64,000 nucleotides of DNA from Bromus sterilis (GCA_950022295.1 OX465595.1:218887770-218951769); one strand, 5' to 3'; shown: positions 33,776 to 47,100, numbered from the stretch's first letter. Notes: generated by a model not told the origin, from the letters alone. Program-made: numbers and translations.

Positions 33776-34501
33776 GTTTTTTCTTTAAAGAAAGAAGAAA
33801 GGAAAAAAAGAAAAAAAAAAAGAAAGAGGGGAAGTGGCGCCATGGGCTTTTGGCCCATATGGGCCAGTTGGCCACTTGGCCACATTTGGCCGGTGGCCAC
33901 ATGCATGCATGCATGTGCGCATGCTACCACGGCCAAGCTAGCCGATGTGGTACTAGTTTAGTACCACATCGGTAGTTCGCAGGCATGTGCACCCCCCTTT
34001 TCCCCTATATATAGATGTGGTGGGTAGCCCTTTTTCTACACAGAAAATTCCAAAAAAATACAGATAAATTTTGTTGATCTCTCTCTTCCTCTTTCTCCCT
34101 CCTATGAGCGGACTCCCCTTGTTTGGAGGCTGCACTAGGTTGGATGTCTCCACTATACGCACGCCGTCGTTCTGTAGAAACTCTGTTTCCGGAGGTCTAC
34201 TTCCGCCATCTTCGCTGGATCGGAGATCGGAGGTCGTCATCGAGTCTCGTACGTGTGCGAGTACTACGAGGTGCTACACGTGTGACGCTACACCCATCCG
34301 GGTGCTAACACAACCAGGGGGCTGTGAAACTTGTTCGACTACACCAACCACGTTTGCGGGAACGTTTCCCGCGCAATGGACTACACCCCGAGGTACGTTA
34401 TTCCGCACTCCTTTCCGTTACGGTAATACGTCTAGCTAGTTCTTGGGTTATGGGAAATGCTAGTTAGGAAAAATTTGTGTTTTCTGCTGCGCACCCCAAC
34501 A
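33776..34501 (+). repeat. copia 3' LTR, 5'-truncated
   Basis: Matches 28,805-29,527 of the 5' LTR (TTTCTTTAAAG, the (ATGC)n run, TATATATAG at 34,006-34,014, end GCACCCCAACA). The first half of the LTR has no match in the preceding sequence. Confidence 0.85.
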
Positions 34502-35622
34502 GATTAGACATGCAAACCCAAGATAAAGCTTGTCCAATATGAGAAGATCATGAATTATCAACTACTTCCTGATGAGCTAAAAAAGAGGCACAAAACTAGG
34601 AGTAATACTATTTTGAACGTTTAAAGATAGCACATGAGTAATATACTTTAGGAGTGCTGGTGAAATACCACACATAGGAAAGGTGTGGTGGACTCTTTGG
34701 AAGGTTGAGGTTTCAAGGTATGGGTGCACAAGCAGCATTGCCGCTTAGTAAAAGGTTTGGCTAACAAAGGCTTTGAAAGCAGACAAATGATGTTGACTTG
34801 GATGCAAAACAATATAAAGTTTAACATTAAGAACTAGCATGACATATCAAGTTGTCTTCCTTGTCAGCATAACACTTCAAGCATAAGAACATAAAGGTTT
34901 TGACTAAGTTGATAATAGAAAAATCATGCTTGTTGTTACGACCAATGCTATGTTTGCCAAGATTAAATAAAGTTTTCAAAGCCATACCTGATATATAAGA
35001 TCAATACTCCCATAAGAATCAGCATATAAGGTCGATTGCGTGGAAAAAATACCGAGCGTAGTGAAGAAACCAATAGACATCTCATTAGTATTCCTTCATA
35101 GAAAATTGCACGCTCACGGAAACAAGACTCTTCCACAAAGGAGTGATATACCTCAATGCGAACACCTATTTTATAAGATAACATCCCTAGACATGATACG
35201 GCACTAAACTTTGACCACGAAAAGATAAAAGATAAAGATAAAGATACCAGGCACTCCCCCAAGCTAGGAACAAGCTAAGGGGATGCCATTACCCATGAAG
35301 ATTTTAATGTTGATTCTTCTTGTTGTTCTTCATGTGATGATTAACAAAAAGCTTCCATGGCACAAGTCCTCCATCTATACAGGATTCCTCTTTCTGCGGG
35401 ATCCTGCAGCTAGCAGCTGCGCTCATGTGCAGAAACCTTAATTCATACTCACAGTTCTTGTTGTGCAGATCGTAGATTTTCCCTTGAAGCTCGAACACCT
35501 TGGTCTCCTGTGCGGCCATGCTTGAAGTGGGCACCCCGGACTATATGTCCGAAGCGACCATCTTTGTATACGGTCATGCTCCTATGATCAGTTTTCATGA
35601 CACACAACTCGACATGGATATC
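34502..35622 (-). mobile_element. Athila-type internal region, upstream part
   Basis: Continues the minus-strand Athila-type internal DNA cut at 28,216. It contains a second purine tract (minus strand CTAGCTTGGGGGAGTGCC at about 35,248-35,265). Upstream of that lies the C-terminal end of a reading frame (35,304-35,534). It is cut at 35,622 by a gypsy LTR. Confidence 0.6.
35304..35534 (-). pseudogene. C-terminal fragment of an Athila-type element protein
   Basis: The minus-strand frame reads MAAQETKVFELQGKIYDLHN near its start. Heptad-like spacing of hydrophobic residues suggests a short coiled coil. Similar MAAQETK... segments are, from memory, common in Triticeae Athila-type elements near the 3' end of the coding region. 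The 5' part is missing and no catalytic domain is present, so function and identity are tentative. Confidence 0.35.
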
Positions 35623-38600
35623 TGTAAGGCCCGATATGCGGTACTGTTTCAGATTCGGACGTTTCCGTCCGAACCTGAGGACGAAGCACATATCGGTCCC
35701 ACCGCGACATATGACAAAGCCATATGCCCCGGATTTCCAACATGATATCACAACATTACAGATACAGGATACAACATCTCATACAATCGGCATACAACTG
35801 CCTCAAATAAAATAAAACAGCGTAAGATACGTGTCTGAGTACAGACTACAATCAAATGCCTAGTGGCAAAGAGAAAAAAATCGATCCCATAACCACACGG
35901 GTCCAGGCCCTCCGCCGGGATCCGCCTATCTAGTCGTCGTCGGGTCTGCACGTGAAACATCGATCACCACACCTGTCGTCGATCAAGAACCCTGAAAAGA
36001 GTTTCGGGATAGTATCATGAGTACAGAGGTACTCAACATCCAACTGTAGTGGTCATCTGACCCAGAAAGGACTTCATCACTCGTCATTCTAGGACAACTA
36101 GTAGTTTACGGTAAGGAAGGGGTAAGTGATGAGGTTGCTGCCGCACTAGCATTTATGAAGTGGCTAACGATCTAGAGAGTAAGATAAGGGGCCAAGCATT
36201 CGATGAAGAATCTCCTCCAACAAGTCTGCTATCCACCTACATACGCAAAATAACACCTATCCTATCCTTTTCCTCCTCTTCGCATCCCGACAAAGAAGAA
36301 GCAGTCAAGGCACACACACACGTTGATCAAATTATTTAAGATTATCTCAATTGTTGTGGTCTATGAACAAGGAGTAGGTCTCAAGTCGTCCATATCCGTG
36401 GACACGGCTTCTCGAAAAGATTTAACCCTGCAGGGGTGTACCAACTGCCCATTACAAGGCTCCGCACGCACACCCATCTCTCTCAGTTGCTACCCATCAC
36501 AGGAAACCATTTTATGATTTAGTTCCAAGAGATCCGAAATGACAGGTCCCTCTAACTAACAACGAACAAATCCAGGTGGCCCCCGGTGAGTCCACACCCA
36601 ACTCAAAAGCCGGCCGCGCTCTCGAATCGGTCTCTACCGTCTGTCGCAGGTTTGGATAGCCGGTTAATCACACATGGGACACCGGGTCCTCAGCCGGACA
36701 AAGTGGGCCAGCAAGGGAACTATGTCCTCATTGGTCCAGGTTGATTTGTAAACAACTGGCAGCTGACCAGCACACACACGGTTTCAAATGGTAAATCAGC
36801 TTGGCCCACCACTAGAAATGCTTGAAGCTAGGTAGGTAAGAAAAGAGGACCCCATAAAATCCCACACACGGTTAGGCACGCTCAGTCTTAAAACCAATAC
36901 CCGGAACTCGGATCCTAGGTGACTCGAATGGAACAAAGCGTCGGGACGGGATGTCCTAGACCTTCCATCCTTCGTCGAATATAGTCAACATTATAATAAT
37001 GATATCATCACCAACAATATAATACTGTGATATCCCAAACCCAGGAGTAACAGGGTAACATCGTAGCATCCTAAGCATGCATACTAAGCAGGGGCTGAGC
37101 AACGAGCAATAGTAACATAGCAGTACATGGTTTTCTGGAGGGGACATGGCTGTATCGGTTTGAAAGAGGCTGTAAACATGTGGTAGGATCAAACATCGAA
37201 CCTATCCTAGACTAGCATGCAAACCGCTGGTTGAAATAGAATGGATCGTAAGTAATGTATAGTCCTTGCCTGTTGATAAGTCGGGTTCCGAAGGTGTAGT
37301 CGATCGCAAGCTCGCATCATCTCCGAGGGAACCCGTGGAAGCACACAACACGGTAAACACTGGAAAGCAATCAACGAGCAAACATCTATTACTACGAGGC
37401 AAACACGAGAAAGCATCAACAAGGAGCAACACGAGACATCGCACCTACCGTCGAGAGCGGTTACTAACAATTTAAGTGGAGTACTCGTCACACACGACGA
37501 TACCGCACGTTTACGGTGGTTCAAGTTGCTTAGCTACAGGTGATCAACAAAGTTTTTAACACGGCAACTCAAGCAAGCATGGCATAGCACACAAACATGG
37601 CAAGAGGTGAAGCACAAAGTAAACTATCTATACTAGCCAATTTAAGTGAGGCACAACCTAAACATGGCATAGCACTAAGTGCCGCACGATGATTAAAACA
37701 TTTGGTACTGTTCTTTCATAAACCATATTTTAGGTGGGTTAACTGAAGAAAACAATAGCATAAACACAAATTACACAAAAAACTAATCAAGTTACATATG
37801 AAGAACACCCCAAACGGAGTTACGGTTAAAAAGATATAAGCAAAACAAGTTACGGGCACAATCTGCCAACATCACGAAGCACACTTTAGAGCAATGCATA
37901 AAAAGGACAATCAATGCAAACATGCTCACAAATAATATTTAACTAAAGTAGACATGGCAGGTAAGGCATGGCAAAAAGAATCATGCAAATAGGCATCATA
38001 GATCAAAAGATATTAAGCAAACAACACGACATCGCAAAGTAACAGACTTAGTGAAAAACTGAGGTGACTGTCAAAAATAGCGGGATAGAAACTTTGGAGC
38101 TAAATATCTATATGACCAGCAAGCATATCATGACAATGTAATACATGTAATGATAGTAGACATGATGCTTAACAATATGCAATTGGAATCACTCAAATCC
38201 GATAAACGGTCGCGACACACTCGTCGACCGAAGTTGCAACAAAATAACAGTTTCAGCAACAGCAGCACGATAACATCAGGGTCACCACTTTGGAGAAAGA
38301 TTTAATATAGCTAAAGCACCCCAACATGACAAGTTAAAGCATGGAAATGAAGTACACATGATGCTTAACACATAGGAAAAAGAATCAATGCAATAGGCCT
38401 CATGGATGAGTGACAATCACCAACCAAAGTTGCAATAAAATAATAACAGCAACACTTAACATGAAAACTAGCAGTTAACGGCCTGATGCCCACTTCAACG
38501 CAGAATTAAACTATCTAGACGGCCTCAAACGGAAAAACTTTCTACATACGAACGCTAGAGCACGCAAAACTGAGCAACTTTCGTTTTTGAGGCACGTTCA

Positions 38601-39913
38601 TCGGAGCTACGGTTTAGCCGTTATTAGCGTTGCAAAACAGAACATCAGCAATTTATTTAAAGGACTTAGCCAAATCACAGCAGTTCCCAGAAAAAAAAAA
38701 CACTCGGGCCCCTTTCTCACCAAGGCCTCAGGGCCCATCTAGCCGGCTGTTAGGATCTGGGCTGCCTGGGCTGCAGATCTGGCCTGGGGCCTTGGCTGGG
38801 CCGTGCTGGTGGTGGGCCGGCCTAGAGAGGGCGCCGGCTAGGGCCTCACCCAGGCGCGCGTGCGGGCGGCGCCGCCGGTGGATGGCCTCGGCCGACTGGC
38901 TCCGGTGGCCGGCGAGGAGGCTCGAGGCGGGGGCGCCCAGGAGGCGGAGGCGGAGGGGGCCGCGCGCGGTGGCCGGAGGGAGGACGTGGGGGCCGTGGGG
39001 CCCAGCCGGATGGACGGCGGCGCTCCTCGTGGTCGTCGGCGGCGCCCGAGCTCGGCCTTGTGGCCATGGCGCGGCGGCGCGGCCTCCTGCCGGTGTCCCT
39101 GCACGACGGAGAAGGCGAGGAGGGTCAACGGGAAGAGAGGGAGAGGAAGAGGGGGCGCTGCTCCCTGCTGCTGCCGGCTGCTCCGGCCGGAGGAGGGCGG
39201 TGGCGTGGCTCCATGGTGCAGGAGGCGCGGTGGGAGAAGAGGGAGAGGAGAGTGAAAGGGAGGTGGTTGGTGGGGAGTCTCCTGGGCCGTCGGATCGCGA
39301 GATCTGACGGTCCAGGATTGATCTGGCTAGGTTTTGCTACAAAAATGGGCAAAATGCGAAAATGGGGGCTATTGTGAGGGGGGTGGCTGCAATTTTGGCA
39401 TAGGGGTAACCCTACAATGGGGTGGGAGTGTGGTGGTCTTTATATAGCCTAGGTGGCTGGCAGTTTGCAAAAACATCCCCGGTTTTTCTCTCGCGCGCGC
39501 GGTGCTCACGTTTCTGACCGCCGGGGGTCCGCAGTACCTCTGATTCGGGTAAAACTTCGAACTGCGCGATCAGCGCGTCGAGCTGGAGGCGTTCACCTCG
39601 CGCTGGAACCGTTCGGAAAACACTTTCCGGCGCGCTATAAAAATATCCCGTTTAATTATTAAACGGGGTTTTCGTTCCATTGGCTGCGGCTGGTCTCGTG
39701 CGGTTTTCGTGACGGTGATCGGGCGAAACCCGGTGTCGCAAATGTCGAGTGTGAAGGTGGCAAGGGTCGGTCTCCGTCTGATACGAGATAAGAGGGGTAA
39801 AAATAATCGCCGATCGATAAATCGGGGATGCAAACACCGCAAACAAATCAGACAATCAAACAATTCACACCGAAAACAAAATTTTTAATTTTTGTGAAAA
39901 CTGGGTTGTTACA
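35623..39913 (-). repeat. gypsy LTR 1 (4,291 bp)
   Basis: TGTAAGGCCCGATATGCGG to GGGTTGTTACA. Left part 35,623-37,530 matches LTR 2. The middle (37,550-38,620) is A-rich. 38,690-39,600 is very GC-rich and holds long chance frames. A likely mini-frame exon ends at 37,270 with the GC-type donor (minus strand AACAG|GCAAGG). Confidence 0.92.
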
Positions 39914-40508
39914 ATACAACACCACTAACAAGGGATCTCGTCCCGAGATCCAGGACGATCCGGGGAGAGGGGGGAGAGATAAGAGAGACGACGATCTTTA
40001 ACACCACCAACAAGGGACTCTGCTCCATGTCGAACGAGCTTCCGTCGAGATAAATTTCTGCAGAGAGACGGTAACGTCGGAAAACGAAAACGTAAGTGAC
40101 AAGAGGAAGAATGATCGCGAAAACCAGATCAAGGGATAGTGATTTTCGACGCATGTCATAAAACACCGATAAAAGGAGGGAGGGCAAAGGACGACCCAGA
40201 TGTTATCCGAAACGGGATAAGCTAAAGGTACTACATGAATTCCCATCTGAGCTCGGAATCGAGACAATACGCTGCAAGAAAAGCATTGTAACGGTTCCGA
40301 AACTCCACACACTCGAGATCCTAAAGTTTGAAGGAGATAAGTCGAGAGTTAAAAACACTTACAACACTTGTCCTGACCAGAGTAAGGGTAAGGAGAAAAA
40401 GATTCCTACTCTCCGATAACTAACTTAATAACAACAAAATAGTTTTTGTCTAGACTAGACTCCGGCCAGAAAAGGGATCGTACGGTCATTAAGGCTCTGA
40501 TACCAAGT
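39914..40508 (-). other. minimal gypsy interior and primer-binding site
   Basis: Only 595 bp. The left end carries GGATCTCGTCCCGAGATCC (39,932-39,950), which matches the end of pol in the chromovirus at 10,606-10,625. The right end carries the initiator tRNA-Met primer site (minus strand TGGTATCAGAGCC, 40,493-40,505). No coding frame remains. Confidence 0.8.
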
Positions 40509-41380
40509 TGTAAGGCCCGATATGCGGTACTGTTTCAGATACGGACGTTTCCGTCCGAACCCGAGGACGAAGGACATATCGGTCCCACAACGACATATGA
40601 CAAAGCCATATGCCCCGGATTTCCAACATGATATCACAACATTACAGATACAGGATACAACATCTCATACAATCGGCATACAACTGCCTCAAATACAATA
40701 CAATAGCGGAAGATACGTGTCTGAGTACAGACTACAATCAAATGCCTAGTGGCAAAGAGAAAAACATCGATCCCATAACCACATGGGTCCAGGCCCTCCG
40801 CCGGGATCCGCCTATCTAGTCGTCGTCGAGTCTCCACGTGAAACGTCGATCACCATACCTGTCGTCGATCAAGAACCCTGAAAAGAGTTTGGGGGTAGTA
40901 TCATGAGTAGAGAGGTACTCAGCATCCAACTGTAGTGGTCATCTGACCCAGCAAGGACTTCATCACTCGTCATTCTAGGAAAACTAGTAGTTTACGGTAA
41001 GGAAGGTGTAAGTGGTGAGGTTGCTGCCGCACTAGCATTTATGAAGTGGCTAACGATCCATAGAGTAAGATAAGGGGCCAAGCATTCGATGAAGAATCGC
41101 CTCCAACAAGTCTGCTATCCACCTACATACGCAAACATAACACCTATCCTATCCTTGTCCTCCTCTTCGCATCCCGACAAAGAAGAAGCAGTCAAGGCAC
41201 ACACACACGTTGATCAAATTATTTAAGATTATCTCAATTGTTGTTGTCTATGAACAAGGAGTAGGTCTCAAGTCGTCCATATCCGTGGACACGGCTTCTC
41301 GAAAAGATTTAACCCTGCAGGGGTGTACCAACTGCCCATTACAAGGCTCCGCACGCACGCCCATCTCTCTCAGTTGCTAC
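40509..41380 (-). repeat. gypsy LTR 2, first part
   Basis: Nearly identical to 35,623-36,497 of LTR 1. It is interrupted at 41,380 by the copia element, whose target GCTAC is duplicated at 54,841. Confidence 0.93.
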
Positions 41381-42817
41381 TGTAAGTGCATCAAGTGCCC
41401 TCCCCTTGGGGTTTTGGAGTTTGATGACAAAACGGTTAAGGGACTGATGTGTTTGTGAGTATACACAGGAGAACAGTCCCTGATGAGGTGTTTAACCACC
41501 AATGTCGACCCCCCAAAATGTTGAGGAACATTGGAGAAATTGGTGCGTTTCCTAAAGAATGAAGTTGCGCGAAATCCTGAGGAATCAGGATCCTGAAGCG
41601 TTCGGTTGAAGCTGAAGCTGAGGACGATCCTGAGGACGTTCGCGCTGAAGACGAAGTTGAAGCGTAGTCTTCGCTAAGACTTTTTATACTTCTTGACTCG
41701 TAGGAAATCACCGCACTGTTGGAGGGGTTGAGGAAAATGAGTTCTGTATTTCTGAGGAAGTGCTGAATTAGAAATCCTGAAGAAGAACCCTGAGGAAATC
41801 TCCTGCAGTAGAAGTTCAGTCCTCGGGTGTCTGAGACGTTGTTCTTCAGGACACTGAGGTAACTAACTTCGGTTGAGAAGTCTGAAGATCGCCAGTGTGA
41901 CTCTTCTGAAAAAAAAACATGAGGAGAGAGAATACTTTGACCGTGCCACGTGTTGCGTGGTGAGAGGCTAGAACTTGTCTAGCAACGGTCATTTCCGAGG
42001 GCATGAGATTAATTGCATCCATGGGCATTTATGTCCTTTCACCTCGGGTTGCTCCGCGGCTATAAATAGCCACCCCCAGCCCCATTTGTGGGTTGGCTCC
42101 TCCAAGAGAAAAACTGACACTTGTCATTTGAGAGCAACCCACCTCTGAGGAAACTGAAGAACCTATGTGAGGAAAACCACCAGCCTGAGTAGTTGAGCAT
42201 TTATGAGGAAGTCGGTTCGAGTGATCCGAAGCTTTTTACTCTTGAAGACTGTGATCTTCGAGCCGGTGTAGAAGTCTTCAGTCTGAGGAAGTCAAGATGC
42301 AATTGTGACTTCCCGGATTGACTGAGTCTGTGAAGGTTTCGGGAGTCTACCTTGAAGACTCACTTGAGTTATTGGACGGAGTCTGAGGACTCTAGTTCAA
42401 GGAGAACAAGGTGAAGACTATGTCTTCTGAGTTGAATCTCAGCCTCTCCAACCAGACGTAGAGTTGTCACATCAACTTGAACTGGTCTACCAAACCAAAG
42501 TTTTCAATCTCTGGTGCTATCTCTTCAACCTCTTAATCTTCAGTATTTGCTATGTTGACTTCTTATGCTTCAGCTCTCCCTCTTCTCTTTGTCTTCATAC
42601 TATGGATCTGAAGCACTTCTGCTTATCCGAATTGATTTATTTCTGTTGCGTTATGATGAGCTACCCTAATGATTACATTCTGTGAAGTTTTATTTCTTCA
42701 TGATTTTGGTTACTTCTTCAGCCTCATGATTGCTTTAGTCCTGAAGAAAAGCAAAATCTGGTAGTAAAATTGAAAATATCCCATTCACCCCCCTCTGGTC
42801 GATATATTGCACTTTCA
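41381..42817 (+). repeat. Maximus-like 5' LTR (1,437 bp)
   Basis: TGTAAGTGCATCAAGTGCCC to ATTGCACTTTCA. It is rich in CTGAGGA/CTGAAGA motifs and has a TATA box at 42,061-42,069. Confidence 0.95.
42061..42069 (+). promoter_or_regulatory. TATA box of the Maximus-like 5' LTR
   Basis: GGC-TATAAATAG-CCACCCCC, with the same site at 53,981-53,989 in the 3' LTR. It is expected to start the genomic RNA about 30 bp downstream. Confidence 0.8.
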
Positions 42818-42819
42818 AT

Positions 42820-42831
42820 TGGTATCAGAGC
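42820..42831 (+). other. primer-binding site (initiator tRNA-Met)
   Basis: TGGTATCAGAGC two bases after the LTR end, the exact usual complement of the initiator tRNA-Met 3' end. Confidence 0.9.
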
Positions 42832-42883
42832 TAGGTAGTCCCTTGTTCTGTGTGATTCGGTTTAACCACCTGGAGTTTTAGTT

Positions 42884-44160
42884 ATGTCGACCTCAGGTAC
42901 AATGAGCGTTGCCTCAAACTGCCCCATCTTCGAAGGGACAGACTATCCATACTAGAAGAACAAGATGAGGATGCATCTTGAAGCCATTGACAAGGATCTG
43001 TGGGATATTGTTGATCAAGGCATTCCTGAAGCAAATATGATTACTGCTCCTGAAGTTGTCAAAAAGAACTGGCAGCTTGATGCAAAAGCTCGAAGCATCA
43101 TTGGTGGTCATCTCAACAAGGCTCGGTTCAACCGTATTAGTGGTCTGGATACTGCAAAGAAGATATGGACAAGACTGTCTAAAGTCAATGAAGGAGTCTC
43201 TGCTCAACGAGACTCACGGGTTGATACACTCCGCAGTCTCTTCAACAGGTTCAAGAGGCTGGACAATAAGCACGTCCAACAAACCTTTGACAGACTCACT
43301 GACATATCCAATGAAATTCAAGCACTGGGTGCCGCTGATATCACAGATCATGAAGTTGTGAAGAAACTACTGAGGTCACTTGATGACTCATTCGAGTTCC
43401 TATCGCTGATGATTCAAGAAAGGCCTGACTTCAAGACTCTGGATCCAGCGGACATTCTCGAGCGCCTCAATGCTCATGAACTGAAGCTCTCTGAAAAACG
43501 AGATTTATACAGCTCCACGCCTAAGGTCCGCATGCTAAAAGCTAGAGCTCAAAGGGTGTCCTCTGATGAAGAGTCTGAGGCAGATACTGATGATCCTGAA
43601 ACTCTCAGCCGTGAACTTGCTCTCCTCACCAGAAAGTTCCAAAGATTCACGAAGAAGAATCGCTTCGGAAATTCCTCAAGATCGTCCTCAAGAAAAAGCA
43701 AAGATGATGACTCTGTCGAAGCAAGAAAGAGAGTCTGCCACAAGTGCAAGAAACCTGGGCATTACATCGCTGAGTGTCCTCTATGGGAAAAGGAAGCTAG
43801 ACTGAAGAAGAAGAAGAAAGGGAAAGATGACAGTTCTGATGAAAAGACTAAGAAGAAATCCTCAAGATCCTCAATGTCTGCTGGATACAGGAATAGCAGT
43901 TCCCGTAAGGCTCGGGCATATCTCGGAAAAGAATTGGACTCGGAAGAATCTGGTTCCAACCCTGATGCTGAGGAAGAAGAATCTGAAGAATCTCAGGGTG
44001 TGGCCGGTCTGGCTCTTGCCACGACGCTTGTCTCAAAGTCAATCTTCAGCACTGAGGAATCTGGTCTATCACATGTTGATGATGAATTTGAAGACACAAC
44101 CCCTTCCTTCTGCTTCATGGCCAAGTCCTCCAAGACATTGCTGAAGAAAATTCTAGGTTG
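42884..44160 (+). pseudogene. Maximus-like copia gag
   Basis: The native start is likely ATG 42,884 (MSTSGTMSVASNCPIFEG). A TAG at 42,953-42,955 follows DYPY, where copia gag proteins have Trp. The rest is open from 42,965. Core blocks are LDAKARSIIGGHLNKARFNR, TAKKIWTRLSKVNEG and DTLRSLFNRFKRLDN (UBN2-type gag). A zinc knuckle CHKCKKPGHYIAEC (CX2CX4HX4C) lies near 43,737, and a long Lys/Ser/Glu-rich tail follows. Near 44,147-44,150 one A is missing from an A-run, so the frame ends at 44,161 while family similarity continues in another frame. Gag forms the virus-like particle and the knuckle binds element RNA. Confidence 0.9.
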
Positions 44161-47100
44161 AAGAGTCTACTGGAAATCGGCATGTTCAAGAGCCTGAAAG
44201 GACATCAGAGTCTTTGTGACATGCTCAAGAAACAGATCCTCAACAGGAACCCGAGGAAAGAAGGTGTCGCATTCACTCGGAAACTCAACCCGGATGGGTC
44301 TTACTGGAAACCTGAACAATATCCAGAGACCACTTGGGTTCGGGCAAAGATGCCTCCTCCTTATCCCTATACTTTATCTGGTTATGATGTTGTTTCTTCT
44401 GATGTGATGATTGAGGCTTTTGACTCAAACTATAAGCTGTTTAAGAATGTTAATGGTGAGGTATTTTCCAGATACATCGGAACTAACTGCAGGAACGGTC
44501 CTCCAGTCAAGCAGATCTGGGTTCAGAAGGACCTCATCACTAACCTTCCTGTGAATGCAGATGCAAATGAGCTGAGGATATCATCTGAGGACGATACCTC
44601 AAAAGGAAATGATTATAATCATGTATCTGCTAACCATTTTGTTCACAGGGAAGCTCCTCATAAGAATGCTTATTCATTTGTTTATCCTGATGCCACCATC
44701 TCACACCCCATTAGGTCTCATCACCCTCATCAGTCCACATGTGACTCAAGACCACCCATTAAGATGTGGGTGGTTAAGAACTAATCATCCTTGCAGGGAC
44801 ATGTCCTGGGGCCATTACCAATTCTGCAGATCATATGCCCAGGACAACATCATTTGAGTCAGTTGAAGGATATTTATATTGTTTGGTTTCATAGAATCAA
44901 TCCTGAGGAACATCCTGAGGAATTAATTCTGAGGAACCATAAATTCCTCAAACTGAGACTGGCTCATAACTTGCTGTATGAGATACTAATTCCTTTGCAG
45001 GGAAAGACTGAATGGGTGATGGACAGTGGATGTACAAATCACATGACTGGTGACAGAAGCCTTCTTATGGAATCTTCACTGAGTCCTTCTTCAAAGAAAA
45101 CCATCACCTTCGTTGATAAAGGTAAAAGTAAGGTATTGGGTCTCGGCAGAGTGGCTATCTCTCGAGACCAACACATTGATAAAGTCATGCTTGTTGAATC
45201 ACTTGGATACAACTTGATGTCTGTATCTATGTTCTGTGATCTTGATCTCGTTGTTGTCTTCGGAAAATATGGTTGTATTGTCTATATGGTTAGCGATAAC
45301 TCCATTGTCTTCAGTGGAGTTAGGAAAGGTGATCTATATATTGTAGATTTCTCTCAAGGTCCTCAGGTTGCTACATGCCTCATGGCTCGAGCTTCAGAAT
45401 GCTGGCTATGGCATCAAAGACTCGGCCATGCTGGAATGAGGAATCTCCAGAAGCTGGTACTGAAGAAACATGTCCTCGGAGTTGAGGAAATCAGATTCAC
45501 GAAGGACCGGCTATGTGGTGCTTGCGAAGCTGGAAAGATGACCAAGGCCAAGCATCCTGCCAAGACCATCATGACTACTACAAGACCTCTGGAATTGCTT
45601 CACATGGATCTATTCGGTCCTCCAAAGTATTCAAGCTTTGGAGGTAATATGTATGGTCTTGTTATTGTTGATGACTTCTCACGATACACTTGGGTGCATT
45701 TTCTTCTCTATAAGTCAGAAACCCCAGCGATCCTCAAGCGCTTCGCCCTCCGGGTCATGAACAACTACAACCTGAAGATCAAGCACATTCGAAGCGACAA
45801 CGGCACTGAGTTCAAGAACTTCGGTGTGGAAGAATTCCTCGATGACTCGGGAATCACTCATGAATTCTCTGCGCCTTACACTCCTCAGGAAAATGGAGTT
45901 GTTGAGAGGAAGAACCAAACCCTCATCGAGATGGCTCGCACGATGCTGGCTGAGTACAATACTCCACTCAAGTGGTGGGCTGAAGCAATCAACACTGCAT
46001 GCCACATCGTCAATCGACTGTATCTTCACAAGTTCTTCAATAAAACATCATACGAGTTAATGGTCGGTAAGAAACCCAATGTAAGTTACTTCAAGGTATT
46101 CGGTGCACCTTGCCGGATTCGTGATCCTCATCACCAGTCCAAATTTGCACCCAAAGCATGTGAGGGTTTCATTCTTGGTTATGGTATCAACTCGCACACC
46201 TACAGAGTCTTCAATATTAGTCATTATTAAATTGTTGAGATTGTAGACGTGCGATTTGATGAATCTGATGGCTCCCAAAGAGAGCACCTTCCACATGATT
46301 TAGATGAAGCACCACCTGAAGAACAGATCAAGAAGATGGGTGCTGGTGATATCATTCCTGTGGATCATCCTGAAGAAATCCACATACCTCCTGCTCCTGA
46401 AGAACATCCAAATCCGGATGCAAATAATCCTGATGACGATCCTGATCCTGAGGCTCCTAATACCCCTGAAGCTCCTGAAGCACCTGAAGAAGATGCAAAT
46501 GAATCTGACGACAGTGAAGAAGATGCGCCTCAAGATCATCCCCCTCGACTTCCTCGTGTGGCAAATGAAGTTCAAGTGGACAGAATCCTCGCTGACGTCA
46601 ACCTACCAGGTCCTCTTACTCGTGCAAGAGCTAATCGTATAGCTAACTTTTGTGGGCATTTCTCGTTTGTATCAATTTCAGAGCTCACCAAAGTCACCGA
46701 AGCATTCCAAGAAGCGGAATGGATTCAGGCAATGCAAGACGAACTTCTTCAGTTCAAACTGAATGATGTTTGGGAATTAGTCAAACGTCCTGATCCTCGA
46801 GTTCAAAATGTCATCGGCACGAAGTGGATCTACCGCAACAAACTCGATGAAGATGGACAAGTCATCAGAAACAAAGATCGTCTCGTAGCTCAAGGATATA
46901 CACAAGTCGAGGGGATCGACTTCGGTGAAACCTTCGCTCCTGTTGCTAGACTTGAGTCCATTCGTATTATGCTTGCATTCGCTAACCATCATAATATCAA
47001 GTTATATCAAATGGATGTGAAAAGTGCTTTCCTCAATGGTAATATCGAGGAAGAAGTATATGTTTCTCAACCTCCAGGTTTTGAAGACACAAAGAAACCC

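Larger units (their letters stand above)
28217..34501 (+). mobile_element. gag-only copia element (Angela/BARE-like LTRs)
   Basis: The left border is TGTTGGATATATGC at 28,217. The right border is GCACCCCAACA at 34,501. The perfect duplication GATTA lies on both sides (28,212-28,216, 34,502-34,506). The LTR start resembles the Angela/BARE type (TGTTGGAAATATGC). A primer-binding site follows the 5' LTR. Only gag remains; no protease, integrase or RT motif was found. The 3' LTR matches the 5' LTR only over its last 726 bp or so, so a deletion or exchange removed its beginning. Confidence 0.9.

Noticed and set aside
38630..39307. 225-codon plus-strand frame (also 38,838-39,377 in other frames)
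   Set aside because: Lies in the GC-rich block of a minus-strand gypsy LTR. All six frames are open because of base composition, and the residues are low-complexity Arg/Gly/Ala.
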